In this document: piece after piece, positions 33,229-42,707 of the stretch
How the letters are laid out: each line of letters opens with the position of its first letter
Numbering within the stretch: the first letter of the stretch is position 1
Source: Bacteroidaceae bacterium
GTDB taxonomy: Bacteria; Bacteroidota; Bacteroidia; Bacteroidales; Bacteroidaceae
Reading direction: 5' to 3'
Length of the DNA: 53,953 nucleotides
Assembly: GCA_017617635.1 (NCBI GenBank)
Contig: JAFZVW010000006.1
Coordinates: 1 to 53,953, forward strand
Translations under genes and position numbers: made by a program
Notes under the pieces: generated by a model
What the model saw: the letters and a program-made list of their open reading frames with translations, nothing else
Databases searched by the model: none
Told to the model about the DNA's origin: nothing

Positions 33229-36222
33229 CTATTTCTTCTTGCTCATTGTCAGGTAAGCAACAGGAGCAGCAACGAAGATAGAGCTCAGTGTTCCGAAGAT
33301 AACACCCAGGATCATTGCGAAGCTGAAACTGATGATAGAACCTGCACCGCCGCCAACGATTCCTATCAGGAAGATGACAGCCAGAACAATGAATGTAGAA
33401 ACAGATGTATTGATTGTACGGTTCAATGTACTGTTGACAGATGTATTGAACAGTTCCTTGCGATCGTGTTTCGGGAACAGTCCGATATTCTCGCGGATAC
33501 GGTCAAACACAACCACCTTGTCATTGATGGAATAACCTATAGCTGTCAGAATAGCACCGATAAAGGTCTGGTCAATCTCCAAAGAGAACGGCATCCAGCC
33601 CCAGCACAATGCATAGGCACCCAGAATCAGCAGGATATCAACAATCAGTGCAGTGATTGCACCAATAGAGAACGACAAGTTGCGGAAACGTACAAAGATG
33701 TAGGCGAATATTGCGATGAATGCAAATATGATGCTCCAGATAGCGCCTCGGGTAATGTCCTCAGCTATTGAAGGACCTACCTTCTGCGAACTGATAATGC
33801 TGCCGCCTGCACGTTCGTCACGGTTAATGAACTGCTCCAGAGTCAGATTCTTGTCAAGCATACCGCCATCCTGCAAGGCCTCGAACAGCTTTGACTCTAT
33901 CTCGCTGTCAACCTCGACACTCTCCTCGTCAATGCGATAGTTGGTGCTTATACGCAAGCTGTTGCCCTCGGTACCGATAGCTATGGCACTGGTATTGCTC
34001 TCAGGGAATGTCGTTGCCAGAATAGCATTGGCATCACTGGCCTTGACCTGATGCTCAAACAGGACAACAAAGTTACGACCACCTGTGAAATCAATGGACT
34101 TGCTGAAACCGCGTACAGACATACCGGCAATTGCAACTGCAACCAGAATGCCGAAAACAGTGAAGCTCGTCTTGTAGGCGCTCATAAACTTGTATGCAGG
34201 ATCCTTGAAGCTGAGCAGGTTGCCAATATGTGTCTTGAACTTCAGGTTCAGCCACTTGTCACGGGCCATCATTGTAGTATAGACCAGACGTGTCAGGAAC
34301 ACAGCGGTAAAGAAGCTGACAACAATACCGATAATCAGTGTTGTAGCAAAACCCTTGATAGGACCGGTTCCGAAGTAATACAGAATAATACCGGTAATGA
34401 TGGATGTCAGGTTAGAGTCAAAGATTGCACTGAAGGCATTGCTGTAACCCGCAGCAAGAGCCTCACGAACCTTCTTGCCGGCCTTGATTTCCTCCTTGGT
34501 ACGCTCGTAAATAAGCACATTGGCATCTACTGCCATACCCAATGTCAGCACCATACCTGCAATACCGCTCATAGTCAGGGAAGCCTGGAAACTGGTAAGG
34601 ATACCAATAGTGAAGAACAGGTTCAGAAGCAGGGCGCCATTGGCAACCATACCGGGAACGATGCCATACATGCTTATCATGTAGAACATCAGGATAATGA
34701 ATGCTATTACACAGGACCAGACTCCCAGGCGGATAGACTCGGCACCCAGTGTAGGACCTACAATCTCCTCACTCACAATCTTTGCCGGAGCAGGCATCTT
34801 ACCTGACTTCAGAACATTTGCAAGGTCACGTGTGTCCTCGGCAGTAAAGTTACCGGTAATCTGGCTGTTACCTCCGGTTATCTCGCTCTGTACGACAGGG
34901 GCACTGTATACGTTATCATCCAAAACGATGGCAACGCAGCGCTTCAGGTTAGCCTTTGTCAATGCAGCCCAGCGGCGTGCGCCCTCGACATTCATCTTCA
35001 TGCTTACGCATGGGCGGCCGTTCTGGTCAAATTCGTCCTTGGCATCAGTAACCACATCGCCCTCAAGAGGTGCACGTCCGTTACGCTCGGTAACCTTGAT
35101 GGCATACAACTCGTATACATTGGCATACTCTCCGTCGCCCATTCCCTTGACACCCCATTTCAGACGCAGGTCAGAAGGCAGGATTTCCTTAGCCTCAGGT
35201 GTATTCAGCAAATTGTTGATAGCCTCCATCTCACGTTTGGTTGCATATCCAACTACACAGCCTTCACCACCGTTTACGATATTCAAGCGACTTGCCAGAG
35301 GATATTCCTTGTTGGCCCTGGCGATTGATTCTGTGCTCTTTTTTGTCTCGGCATCGGCAGTATTTGCCGTCCCCAGGGCTGCTGCGAGATCGGCCTTTGC
35401 AGTTGAATCAACGGCCGTAGTGTCCTGAACCTGATCCTCCTCAACTGTTGCAACTGATGCCAGTTTGCGGTCAAGCTGTTGCAGGTAAGGTGCAATCTCG
35501 GCACTGGTATACGTCTCCCAGAACTCCAGGTTTGCACTACCCTGAAGCAGTTTACGCACACGCTCCGGTTCCTTGACACCGGGCATCTCTATCATGATAC
35601 GGCCCTCCTGACCTTCCAAGGCCTGGATGTTTGGCTGTACCACACCGAAACGGTCAATACGGGTACGCAGAACGTTGTAGCTATTGTCAATAGCACTCTT
35701 CACCTCCTCGCGCAGTACACGTACTACTTCGTTGTCAGTACTCTTTGTGTTTACCTTGTCACGCAACTGCTGTGTTGCAAAAAGCTCTGCCAGAGGCTTG
35801 CCTCCCGACAGATTCTCGTAATCTTTCACAAACAGGGTGATAAAGTCACTCTGGCTTTCGGAAGCCTGCTTCGTAGCTTCCTCTACAGCCTTGCGGAATG
35901 TCTCGTCGGTTTCCTCTTTGTGGTCAGCCAATGCCTTGATGACGTCTGGCACGCTAACCTCCAGGATTACATTCATACCACCCTTCAAGTCCAGGCCCAA
36001 TCCGATACCCATTTCGCGGCATTCCTTCAGAGTCCAGATACCGCAATAGACCTTGTTGTTCAAAAGGGAGTCCATGTAACGGTCTGCAGCCTGCTGGTCA
36101 GTTGCAGCCATCTCCTCATACTTGCTCTCAAAATGGTTTGTCACCACCGAGAAGCTAATGTAAAAGAGACACACAACAGTCAGCAAAATTGCAAAAAACT
36201 TTACAAATCCTTTGTTTTGCAT
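33229..36222 (-). CDS. secDF: Fused protein translocase subunit SecDF
   Basis: 997 residues. The SecD half has one N-terminal helix, GLGLDLKGGMNVILEV near residue 72, a periplasmic P1 domain and the helical block with GMAVDANVLIYERTKEEI. The SecF half begins near 640 and has FTGGRNFVVLFEHQV, then GYSINDKVVVFDRIRENIG. The fusion is standard in Bacteroidota. It uses the proton gradient to assist late steps of Sec export, on which the secreted and lipoprotein genes here depend. It has its own full promoter and a hairpin behind it. Confidence 0.96.
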   Translation of the reverse strand: MQNKGFVKFFAILLTVVCLFYISFSVVTNHFESKYEEMAATDQQAADRYMDSLLNNKVYCGIWTLKECREMGIGLGLDLKGGMNVILEVSVPDVIKALADHKEETDETFRKAVEEATKQASESQSDFITLFVKDYENLSGGKPLAELFATQQLRDKVNTKSTDNEVVRVLREEVKSAIDNSYNVLRTRIDRFGVVQPNIQALEGQEGRIMIEMPGVKEPERVRKLLQGSANLEFWETYTSAEIAPYLQQLDRKLASVATVEEDQVQDTTAVDSTAKADLAAALGTANTADAETKKSTESIARANKEYPLASRLNIVNGGEGCVVGYATKREMEAINNLLNTPEAKEILPSDLRLKWGVKGMGDGEYANVYELYAIKVTERNGRAPLEGDVVTDAKDEFDQNGRPCVSMKMNVEGARRWAALTKANLKRCVAIVLDDNVYSAPVVQSEITGGNSQITGNFTAEDTRDLANVLKSGKMPAPAKIVSEEIVGPTLGAESIRLGVWSCVIAFIILMFYMISMYGIVPGMVANGALLLNLFFTIGILTSFQASLTMSGIAGMVLTLGMAVDANVLIYERTKEEIKAGKKVREALAAGYSNAFSAIFDSNLTSIITGIILYYFGTGPIKGFATTLIIGIVVSFFTAVFLTRLVYTTMMARDKWLNLKFKTHIGNLLSFKDPAYKFMSAYKTSFTVFGILVAVAIAGMSVRGFSKSIDFTGGRNFVVLFEHQVKASDANAILATTFPESNTSAIAIGTEGNSLRISTNYRIDEESVEVDSEIESKLFEALQDGGMLDKNLTLEQFINRDERAGGSIISSQKVGPSIAEDITRGAIWSIIFAFIAIFAYIFVRFRNLSFSIGAITALIVDILLILGAYALCWGWMPFSLEIDQTFIGAILTAIGYSINDKVVVFDRIRENIGLFPKHDRKELFNTSVNSTLNRTINTSVSTFIVLAVIFLIGIVGGGAGSIISFSFAMILGVIFGTLSSIFVAAPVAYLTMSKKK

Positions 36223-36282
36223 TGTTTTGTCGATTTATTGTTATTTTTAATTTTATATCGATATAATAAGCCAAAAAGCACG

Positions 36283-36313
36283 CAAATATACAACTTTTTC
36301 ATGCTTTGACAAA
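36283..36313 (-). promoter_or_regulatory. Promoter of secDF
   Basis: On the minus strand TTTG (36310-36313), a 19-bp spacer and TATATTTG (36283-36290) make a complete Bacteroidota promoter. The leader is about 55 nt. Confidence 0.7.
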
Positions 36314-36353
36314 GTTTGAGGTTAAAAAATATGTCCAAAACGGCTCTTTGTTG

Positions 36354-37439
36354 TCAAAGTTGTATACGAACCAGTACCGGATAGTGGTCCGAGGATGCAA
36401 CAGACCTGTCAACACGAGCATCAAAACTGTCAATATCCTTACTCACAAAAATATGGTCTATGTGTACCGGAAAACCGGTTCCGTTAAACGAAATACCAGC
36501 TCCCCAGCCACTTTCGCGCCAGGTATTTTTCAACAATGACGAGAAACGGTTGTAAGTATATGATATAGGCGTGTCGTTCATGTCGCCGCAAAGCAGGATG
36601 CGTTCACCGCAGTTCTGTCTGATAAAATCACAAATGCTGTCCGTTTGCTGCTGGCGTTTGGATGCGGCAGCCATAAGGCGCGACAAAACTATCCGTCCGC
36701 TACTTTTCAGCAAATGCTCGTCTTTATTTTTCAATGCAAGCGAATAGTCCTGCTTCTCCTCAACACTGATATGGTTGCTTTGCAGATGTACATTAATCAC
36801 CAGAAGCGTGTCATTCCCGTTTGTAACCCTACATGCCATACGACCGTTTCCGCTATAATCCGACCGGCAAGCCTGCTCATCTACAAAGGGCAGGCGTGAT
36901 GCTATCAGCAGTTCGCCCGAACTGTTTGTGGCATAGCCCATAGAGTCAAGCTTATTGTTCAGGAGCACGCCTTTGGTAGATTTTTCCGCATATTCCTGCA
37001 GACAAATTATATCTGCATTACTCCCGACGATGAAATCAATGATTTTATCGCTATCAATGGAATCTGACGGATCCTCTGCCATATAGTGCACATTATATGT
37101 CAGTACATGCACGGTGCCCTCTGGAGCATCCTTGGGAACATTAATGCTCCAATAGTCCAGAACAAAATTTGAACAGCACACTAACCCGATGACCGAAATG
37201 GCAATCCATCTCCACGACGTGGCAATCCAGACAACAACGAACGCCACGTTGACAAACAGCAAGACAGGGAACAGCAAGCCCGCCTGAGCCAGGCGCGGAT
37301 GTTCCGACGGCTCCAGGTACACACTCAGGCATACCGCCCACAGCAGAAGAACCGTTGTTACGTTTGCTCCTGCCAGACAACTTACCCATAACCGCTTTAA
37401 TCCACGGCACAGATTTGATTTAGTGGCGGCTGTAGACAT
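36354..37439 (-). CDS. Endonuclease/exonuclease/phosphatase-family membrane protein
   Basis: 361 residues. Two or three N-terminal membrane helices (about 20-110) precede an EEP domain with VHVLTYNVHYM, IICLQEYAEKS, GDMNDTPISYTYN and a terminal ASSDHYPVLVRIQL, keeping the catalytic Asn, Glu, Asp and His. The family acts on phosphodiesters of DNA, lipids or nucleotides; the membrane anchor suggests an envelope-located substrate. The exact substrate is unknown. The gene starts 20 bp inside the rhomboid gene, so the two are coupled. Confidence 0.88.
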   Translation of the reverse strand: MSTAATKSNLCRGLKRLWVSCLAGANVTTVLLLWAVCLSVYLEPSEHPRLAQAGLLFPVLLFVNVAFVVVWIATSWRWIAISVIGLVCCSNFVLDYWSINVPKDAPEGTVHVLTYNVHYMAEDPSDSIDSDKIIDFIVGSNADIICLQEYAEKSTKGVLLNNKLDSMGYATNSSGELLIASRLPFVDEQACRSDYSGNGRMACRVTNGNDTLLVINVHLQSNHISVEEKQDYSLALKNKDEHLLKSSGRIVLSRLMAAASKRQQQTDSICDFIRQNCGERILLCGDMNDTPISYTYNRFSSLLKNTWRESGWGAGISFNGTGFPVHIDHIFVSKDIDSFDARVDRSVASSDHYPVLVRIQL

Positions 37440-38169
37440 TGAAATTGTTTTTGTCCTTTGGCTTGAAACTCCGCTTTATCTTCTGGAACATGCCACTGTT
37501 ACCGCAGTCCTTCCAGCTTAAAAGAATCAGGAAGCCGAACAGCATTCCGCCCAGATGCGCATAATGTGCCACTCCGTCATTGCTTCGGGCCATCATAAGT
37601 TCCAGTACGGCATAGCCAATTACAAAATACTTGGCCTTAATAGGGAAAGGAATTGGAAACACAAACATACGCTCCTCGGGCAACAGCATTCCAAAAGCCA
37701 GCAGAACACCGTACACAGCACCGCTGGCACCAACAGTCGTCCATGCATTGATGTCTATAGCCATCCCGTTGTATATAGCAAAGTCACCATGTATCAATTC
37801 ACCCAAATGTCTCGCCGTATCCGTATGCTCCATACCCATGTAATTGATGTATTGTACCAATTCCTGACACAGTCCTGCGCCCAAACCGCATGCTATGTAG
37901 TAGAACAGGAAACGCCCGCTTCCCAGAATCTGCTCTATGATACGGCCGAACATCCAAACCGCAAACATATTAAAGAAAATATGCTCCAACGAACCATGCA
38001 TGAACATGTATGTGAACAACTGATATAGCCGGAAGTCGCTTGCCATGAAGAAATGGAGTCCCAGCATATCATTAAGGTCCAGGTTATATCTTTCCCCCAC
38101 TATCAGGCCCATAAAGCAGAGCACATTGATAATTAGCAGGTTTTTTGTTACAACAGGCATCCTGTACAT
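37420..38169 (-). CDS. Rhomboid-family intramembrane serine protease
   Basis: 249 residues with about six to seven membrane helices. HGSLEHIFFNMFAVW provides the HxxxxHxxxN motif. VGASGAVYGVLLAFG carries the catalytic Ser, and AHYAHLGGMLFGFL carries the catalytic His. It cleaves membrane proteins within or near their helices. The substrate is not evident. It is divergent from the HU gene and overlaps the downstream EEP gene by 20 bp. Confidence 0.93.
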   Translation of the reverse strand: MYRMPVVTKNLLIINVLCFMGLIVGERYNLDLNDMLGLHFFMASDFRLYQLFTYMFMHGSLEHIFFNMFAVWMFGRIIEQILGSGRFLFYYIACGLGAGLCQELVQYINYMGMEHTDTARHLGELIHGDFAIYNGMAIDINAWTTVGASGAVYGVLLAFGMLLPEERMFVFPIPFPIKAKYFVIGYAVLELMMARSNDGVAHYAHLGGMLFGFLILLSWKDCGNSGMFQKIKRSFKPKDKNNFNVYSRH

Positions 38170-38295
38170 TGCAGTATTAGTCTTATATTAACTAAAATTA
38201 TGGCGCGAAGTTACGCTTTTTTTATCAGATACGCTATTTATGCTATTATTTCCACTATTTTTTTGATTTTTTTCATATTTTTTTTCAATTAAAAC

Positions 38296-38326
38296 TTGGT
38301 TACATCCTTGAGTTTGCCTATATTTG
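38296..38326 (+). promoter_or_regulatory. Promoter of the HU gene
   Basis: TTG at 38296-38298, 20-bp spacer, TATATTTG at 38319-38326: a full match to the Bacteroidota consensus. The upstream DNA (38215-38290) is very A/T-rich with T-tracts, which may act as a curved or UP-type element for strong expression. Confidence 0.7.
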
Positions 38327-38372
38327 TCTCGAAATATTATTTCACTTATAACATTTTTAACCAAAAAAAACT

Positions 38373-38636
38373 ATGAACAAGACAGAATTGATTAACGCAA
38401 TCGCTGCAGAGGCAGGCTTGACAAAGGCTGCTGCAGCAAAGGCTTTGGCTGCTACAACAAATGCTATCGCAGGTGCCCTGAAGGCTGGTGACAAGGTTGC
38501 TATCCTCGGTTTTGGTACTTTTGCTCCTGCTGCACGTCCTGCACGTACAGGCAAGAACCCACGTACAGGTGAAGTAGTTAACATTCCAGCAAAGACGGTT
38601 GCTAAGTTTAAGCCAGGTAGCGAATTGGCACTCTAA
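38373..38636 (+). CDS. HU-family DNA-binding protein
   Basis: 87 residues, the usual HU/IHF length: MNKTELINAIAAEAGLTKAA at the start, GDKVAILGFGTFAPAARPAR, GKNPRTGEVVNIPAK, and a terminal AKFKPGSELAL. It is a small basic dimeric nucleoid protein that bends DNA. The N-terminal helices are notably Ala-rich. It is monocistronic, between its own promoter and a strong terminator. Confidence 0.95.
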   Translation: MNKTELINAIAAEAGLTKAAAAKALAATTNAIAGALKAGDKVAILGFGTFAPAARPARTGKNPRTGEVVNIPAKTVAKFKPGSELAL

Positions 38637-38655
38637 GCCGATTCTACCAAGAAAC

Positions 38656-38693
38656 AGAATCCCGGGAGTCAGACTTCCGGGATTCTTGTTTTA
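38656..38693 (+). terminator. Intrinsic terminator of the HU gene
   Basis: AGAATCCCGG (38656-38665) pairs perfectly with CCGGGATTCT (38677-38686), extended by A-T and G-T pairs around a 7-nt loop, followed by TGTTTTAT. It starts 20 bp after the HU stop and also lies just past the 3' end of the convergent DUF2490 gene. Confidence 0.7.
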
Positions 38694-38712
38694 TATTTAT
38701 ATCTGTACCTGA

Positions 38713-39495
38713 TTAAAATCCAAAATTCAGACTTGCACAAACAGCATGCATTCTATTTGTTTCTGTTTCCTTGAACTTGTGTGTCAGCACATATGCAAGA
38801 CCGACAGAATGTTTCTTGTTGAATTTATACTCTGTTCCGATGCAAGTACGCAGTTTGTCCATATTCATGCCATTTGACAGATTGTTATGGAATTCAACAG
38901 ATACGAAAGGATTCCAATTTATACCTTTGCGTGCCATCTCGATTTTCAGGCGTGAGCGTAGGACATGGCTGTTCTCCTCTTCTTTTTTATCAATTTCTGT
39001 TGTATAGCTCTTCAATTCACCAGTAGATTTAAAACGATACTTGTGTTGGGTATAAGACTCCTCGTATCCATAGGTATACTGATACCTCTCACGGACGGAT
39101 ACCTTTACCCATCCAGCAATCTTATATCCTCCGGTAACCTCCACGTTCACACGGTGTCGGGGTGTCATGTAGGCTTCATCCAGATTATATCCGTTGTTGC
39201 GCTCTTTCTTCTTTTCGGGACTGTACGAGCCCATAAACATATACGAGGTGCCGAACTTCAGGTATTTGTTTAGCTTGTAGTTCAAACCGACACCAATATG
39301 CAACCTATCCAGATTATAGGCATTGTCTTGTGTGCGTAGCCCCCCTTCAAGACTGACACTGAAATTCTTTGGCAGAGCCTTTTCGGCACCAAGTTCAAAC
39401 CACATACCGAAGTCGTCGTCCCCTTCGGCCATAACATTGGATGGAAGCAACAGGGCAACTGCAGCCAACAAAAACACGTAAACTCTGGTTTTCAT
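38713..39495 (-). CDS. DUF2490-like outer-membrane barrel protein
   Basis: 260 residues from MKTRVYVFLLAAVALLLPSN, a signal peptide ending near VMA. The mature chain is an antiparallel strand pattern typical of DUF2490: FGMWFELGAEKALPKNFSVS, LDRLHIGVGLNYKLNKYLKF, HRVNVEVTGGYKI, VLRSRLKIEMARKGINWNPF, and a closing HAVCASLNFGF with terminal Phe. Probably an outer-membrane protein. Third gene of the polyphosphate-type operon; its role there is unknown. Confidence 0.78.
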   Translation of the reverse strand: MKTRVYVFLLAAVALLLPSNVMAEGDDDFGMWFELGAEKALPKNFSVSLEGGLRTQDNAYNLDRLHIGVGLNYKLNKYLKFGTSYMFMGSYSPEKKKERNNGYNLDEAYMTPRHRVNVEVTGGYKIAGWVKVSVRERYQYTYGYEESYTQHKYRFKSTGELKSYTTEIDKKEEENSHVLRSRLKIEMARKGINWNPFVSVEFHNNLSNGMNMDKLRTCIGTEYKFNKKHSVGLAYVLTHKFKETETNRMHAVCASLNFGF

Positions 39496-39527
39496 AGGAA
39501 TATACATTTGGTTTACCTTATTCTATT

Positions 39528-40247
39528 TTATTTCAGTTTAGGCAAGCGGCCCATACCCTCAATACTGCTGGTACGGTCCATATCCTCATCATAGTAGATA
39601 CGGATGATGACACTGTCCTTCAGGAAATCGATAGTTCCTACCTCGATACTCAGGATCTTCAAGCCGGTACGTTTCTCCAAATCGGCAATCAGTTCCTGAC
39701 GCTTTTCGGGGTGAACCAGATTTACATTATCATATTTTATATATTTAGAACAATGCTCGTTCAAAAGCTTGCTGCTTTCAAACAATGCAGCGAGACCGAC
39801 GAAAATCAGGTTGGCCAGGATTACGGTCACGATACCTATACCCTCCCAATAATCGCTCTTGGGGTGATATTCGGCCTTGGACAGGGCATTTACCACGCTG
39901 ACCGCCACAAGCATGAACAGATATGTCATCTCCCTGATGGGAATTGCCTCGGTGCGGTAGCGTATTATACCGAAAATGGCAAAGAGTCCCAACGCTGCAC
40001 CGGTATGCAAACTGTCACCTCCCATAAAGCTTACCAGCAGGAAGATGCTCATACTCATAATTATAAATATGAACATATAGTCGCGACGACGGCTCTTGGG
40101 ATAATAGAATCCGCGTGCAATTACACCGACTACAACAGTCGTAATGACAAAACGTATAAGCAACGACAGTAACGAACTGGTGTCAATCAGCGTCATGCCT
40201 ATAGTCTGACCAAAAAGTTGGTTAAGTTCTTCGATATTCAGGCTCAT
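39528..40247 (-). CDS. DUF4956 membrane protein
   Basis: 239 residues. Four or so N-terminal membrane helices contain FVITTVVVGVIARGFYYPKS, MGGDSLHTGAALGLFAIFGI and IRYRTEAIPIREMTYLF, the DUF4956 signature. A soluble C-terminal domain (about 165-239) ends the protein. DUF4956 proteins are encoded next to VTC-type polyphosphate polymerases in many bacteria and probably form part of the membrane complex. It is 15 bp after the polymerase-type gene. Confidence 0.88.
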   Translation of the reverse strand: MSLNIEELNQLFGQTIGMTLIDTSSLLSLLIRFVITTVVVGVIARGFYYPKSRRRDYMFIFIIMSMSIFLLVSFMGGDSLHTGAALGLFAIFGIIRYRTEAIPIREMTYLFMLVAVSVVNALSKAEYHPKSDYWEGIGIVTVILANLIFVGLAALFESSKLLNEHCSKYIKYDNVNLVHPEKRQELIADLEKRTGLKILSIEVGTIDFLKDSVIIRIYYDEDMDRTSSIEGMGRLPKLK

Positions 40248-40262
40248 AGGATTAAAATATTT

Positions 40263-41069
40263 TTATTTGTTTTCACTTATTTTCTGCAAGCTCTTCAGTT
40301 TCGGCTTGAACCTATTCCGTTTCAGGTTTGGATTAGTCAATACACTTCCGATACAGTATTTCGAGAATCCGTGCGGCTTGATACGCAAATCCCTGAGCAA
40401 TGCCAGTATGGGACTGTACACATTTCCGTCACGCTTCAGTTCCACTATTACCAGATTGCCCGTATTGTCTTCCCTGTCAGTATCAAAGTTATGGAAGTGG
40501 ATATCAAAGTCAATCGTCAGGCGCTCGCTCTTGCCGTAATTGACCAGTGTGATACGGTGGAACTGATTCTGCACCGTAGGATGTATCTCTTTCAAGTTAC
40601 GGCATACCTGGTCTTTCAGAAAATCATCGACCATAATCGCCGTTCCCTTCATATCACCTATTTCATCTGCCTTTATATCCTGCGAAGCCACCAGGATGCG
40701 CTTCTTCTTCGTACGCTTGTGGTTATTCTTTGTCTTAACCTCCAGGAACGTATCAAGGCTGTCCATGTAAGTACGGACTCGGACCTTCTGTCGCGGAGCC
40801 CTTCCGTTATGGTGTTGCAGGTAATAGAAACAATCCTCTGTGTCCCAATACGTAGTCTTATAGCTCGCAATACGGTTTCCACAGTGGAACTGGGCATAAT
40901 AGTGACCCTGACACAGTTCCAGAAGCTTGACCAGACGTTCCTTGGTAGTTACGAATTTGGTATCCGTACGGTTCATCAGACGAATTTCCTTCATCTGTTC
41001 CAGAGTTATAGGCTCCAGTTGTTCCAACAGTTCCCTTATACGCCGGTCGGTAGTTGCTGTGGCAGACAC
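40263..41069 (-). CDS. VTC-domain polyphosphate polymerase-like protein
   Basis: 268 residues with the VTC/triphosphate-tunnel fold pattern: an N-terminal RTDTKFVTTKERLVKLLELC, then TTYWDTEDCFYYLQHHNGR, KVRVRTYMDSLDTFLEVKTK with KNNHKRTKKKR (the basic tunnel and catalytic Lys/Arg/Glu residues), and late LTIDFDIHFHN. Eukaryotic Vtc4 makes polyphosphate from ATP; bacterial members are assumed to act similarly. It leads the operon, which is divergent from frr. A candidate -7 box (TACATTTG) is at 41122-41129. Confidence 0.87.
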   Translation of the reverse strand: MSATATTDRRIRELLEQLEPITLEQMKEIRLMNRTDTKFVTTKERLVKLLELCQGHYYAQFHCGNRIASYKTTYWDTEDCFYYLQHHNGRAPRQKVRVRTYMDSLDTFLEVKTKNNHKRTKKKRILVASQDIKADEIGDMKGTAIMVDDFLKDQVCRNLKEIHPTVQNQFHRITLVNYGKSERLTIDFDIHFHNFDTDREDNTGNLVIVELKRDGNVYSPILALLRDLRIKPHGFSKYCIGSVLTNPNLKRNRFKPKLKSLQKISENK

Positions 41070-41091
41070 TTTCAGTAGTTTTGATTGTTAC

Positions 41092-41129
41092 AAAGCGCGG
41101 TAAACTACGCTTTTTCCACCGCAAATGTA
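41092..41129 (-). promoter_or_regulatory. Candidate promoter box and leader hairpin of the VTC operon
   Basis: The minus strand reads TACATTTG at 41122-41129 (TAnnTTTG). Downstream in the ~50-nt leader, AAAGCG and CGCTTT (41092-41097 with 41108-41113) form a 6-bp hairpin. The -33 element is not recognisable. Confidence 0.4.
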
Positions 41130-41160
41130 TAAAAAAAATAATCTTATCAGTCATAACCTC

Positions 41161-41191
41161 TTGCATTTTTCAAAGAAAACACCTACATTTG
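41161..41191 (+). promoter_or_regulatory. Promoter of frr-rsgA
   Basis: TTG at 41161-41163, 20-bp spacer, TACATTTG at 41184-41191, a complete consensus match. The leader before the ATG at 41218 is about 20 nt. Confidence 0.7.
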
Positions 41192-41217
41192 TCTCAGATT
41201 TAACTATTTAATATAAT

Positions 41218-41778
41218 ATGACAGACACAAAGACTATTCTTCTGGAAGCAGAAGAAAGGATGGAAGAGGCAGTAATGTATCTCGAAGAGGCTCTGGCGCA
41301 TATCCGTGCAGGCAAAGCCAATGTCAAGATACTGGACGGTATCCGTGTAGACAGCTACGGCAGCATGGTTCCACTCAACAACGTAGCAAGCATCAACACC
41401 CCCGATGCCCGTACCATTGCAATCAAGCCATGGGACAAGAGTATGTTCCGCGTTATCGAAAAAGCAATTATAGACAGCGAGGTAGGCATCACACCTGACA
41501 ACAACGGTGAGATAATCCGTCTGGCTATTCCGCCTTTGACCGAGGAACGACGCAAGCAGCTGGCAAAACAGTGCGGCAAGGAGAGCGAGCAGGCAAAAGT
41601 CAGTGTCCGCAATGCACGTCGCGACACAATTGACAAGTTGAAGAAGTGCATCAAGGAAGGACTCAGCGAGGATCTTGAAAAAGACGCAGAGGCAGATTTG
41701 CAGAAGATGCACGACAAGTTCATCGCCAGGATCGAAGCACTTCTGGCAGCAAAGGAGAAAGAAATAATGACAGTCTGA
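41218..41778 (+). CDS. frr: Ribosome recycling factor
   Basis: 186 residues, normal RRF length. [20 protein letters not shown] with [12 protein letters not shown] and [12 protein letters not shown] match the family; the C-terminal long helices contain [20 protein letters not shown] and VRNARRD. It splits post-termination ribosomes together with EF-G. The stop shares one base with the rsgA start (TGATG). Confidence 0.96.
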   Translation: MTDTKTILLEAEERMEEAVMYLEEALAHIRAGKANVKILDGIRVDSYGSMVPLNNVASINTPDARTIAIKPWDKSMFRVIEKAIIDSEVGITPDNNGEIIRLAIPPLTEERRKQLAKQCGKESEQAKVSVRNARRDTIDKLKKCIKEGLSEDLEKDAEADLQKMHDKFIARIEALLAAKEKEIMTV

Positions 41779-42707
41779 TGACGGGAACCGTAATCAGAAA
41801 TACAGGAAGCTGGTACGTTGTCCGGACGGGCGACGGCCAGCTTTTCAATTGTAAGGTCAAGGGCAATTTCCGGCTCAAGGGAATACGCAGCACCAATCCA
41901 GTTGCCGTAGGCGATGTCGTGGATATATCCCCGGGAGCCGATACCGCCTTTATCACCGCCATACACGACAGGCGCAACTATGTTATACGCAAGGCCAGCA
42001 ACCTCTCAAAGCAGAGCCATATCATCGCAGCCAATGTGGATCAGGCCGTTCTTGTAGTTACGCTCAGGCATCCCGAGACAAACACCACATTTATCGACCG
42101 TTTTCTTGCCAGTGCCGAAGCATACAGGATTCCTGTCCTGCTCGTATTCAACAAAGTCGACCTTCTTGACAAGGACGGCATGCAGCAGCTGAATGACATA
42201 TCCCGATTGTACCAAGGCCTGGGTTATGCCTGTTTTGCTGTAAGCGCCATACATTCACAACTATCCACGCTACACGAGGCTCTTAAAGGCAAGACAACGC
42301 TTTTCAGCGGCAACTCAGGCGTAGGCAAGAGTACGCTGCTCAACGCGCTCATTCCCGGTATTGAAGCCAAGACCGCAGAAATCAGCGCCTCACATGACAC
42401 AGGCATGCATACCACCACATTCAGCGAGATGTACGATCTGCCCGATACCACAGGGGCGATAATCGATACTCCCGGAATCAAGGGGTTCGGTACTTTCGAC
42501 ATTGAACCCGAAGAAGTCAGCCACTATTTCCGCGAGATATTCACCCTGTCCCGATCCTGTCGCTTCGGGAACTGTACACATACACACGAACCGGGTTGTG
42601 CAGTACTTGCCGCACTGGAACAAGGCAGGATAGCCGCATCACGCTATCAGAGCTATCTGTCCATGATGCAGGACAAGGACGACGGCAAATATCGTGCTGC
42701 ATTCTGA
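41778..42707 (+). CDS. rsgA: Ribosome small-subunit GTPase RsgA
   Basis: 309 residues with an OB-fold at the N-terminus and a circularly permuted GTPase domain: FNKVDLLD (G4) precedes FSGNSGVGKSTLLNAL (G1) and DTPGIKGFGTFD (G3). A zinc-binding C-terminal motif reads CRFGNCTHTHEPGC. It matures the 30S subunit. Coupled to frr, fitting a ribosome-cycle operon. The 3' end runs into an 11-bp repeat array shared with the convergent xerD gene. Confidence 0.96.
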   Translation: MTGTVIRNTGSWYVVRTGDGQLFNCKVKGNFRLKGIRSTNPVAVGDVVDISPGADTAFITAIHDRRNYVIRKASNLSKQSHIIAANVDQAVLVVTLRHPETNTTFIDRFLASAEAYRIPVLLVFNKVDLLDKDGMQQLNDISRLYQGLGYACFAVSAIHSQLSTLHEALKGKTTLFSGNSGVGKSTLLNALIPGIEAKTAEISASHDTGMHTTTFSEMYDLPDTTGAIIDTPGIKGFGTFDIEPEEVSHYFREIFTLSRSCRFGNCTHTHEPGCAVLAALEQGRIAASRYQSYLSMMQDKDDGKYRAAF

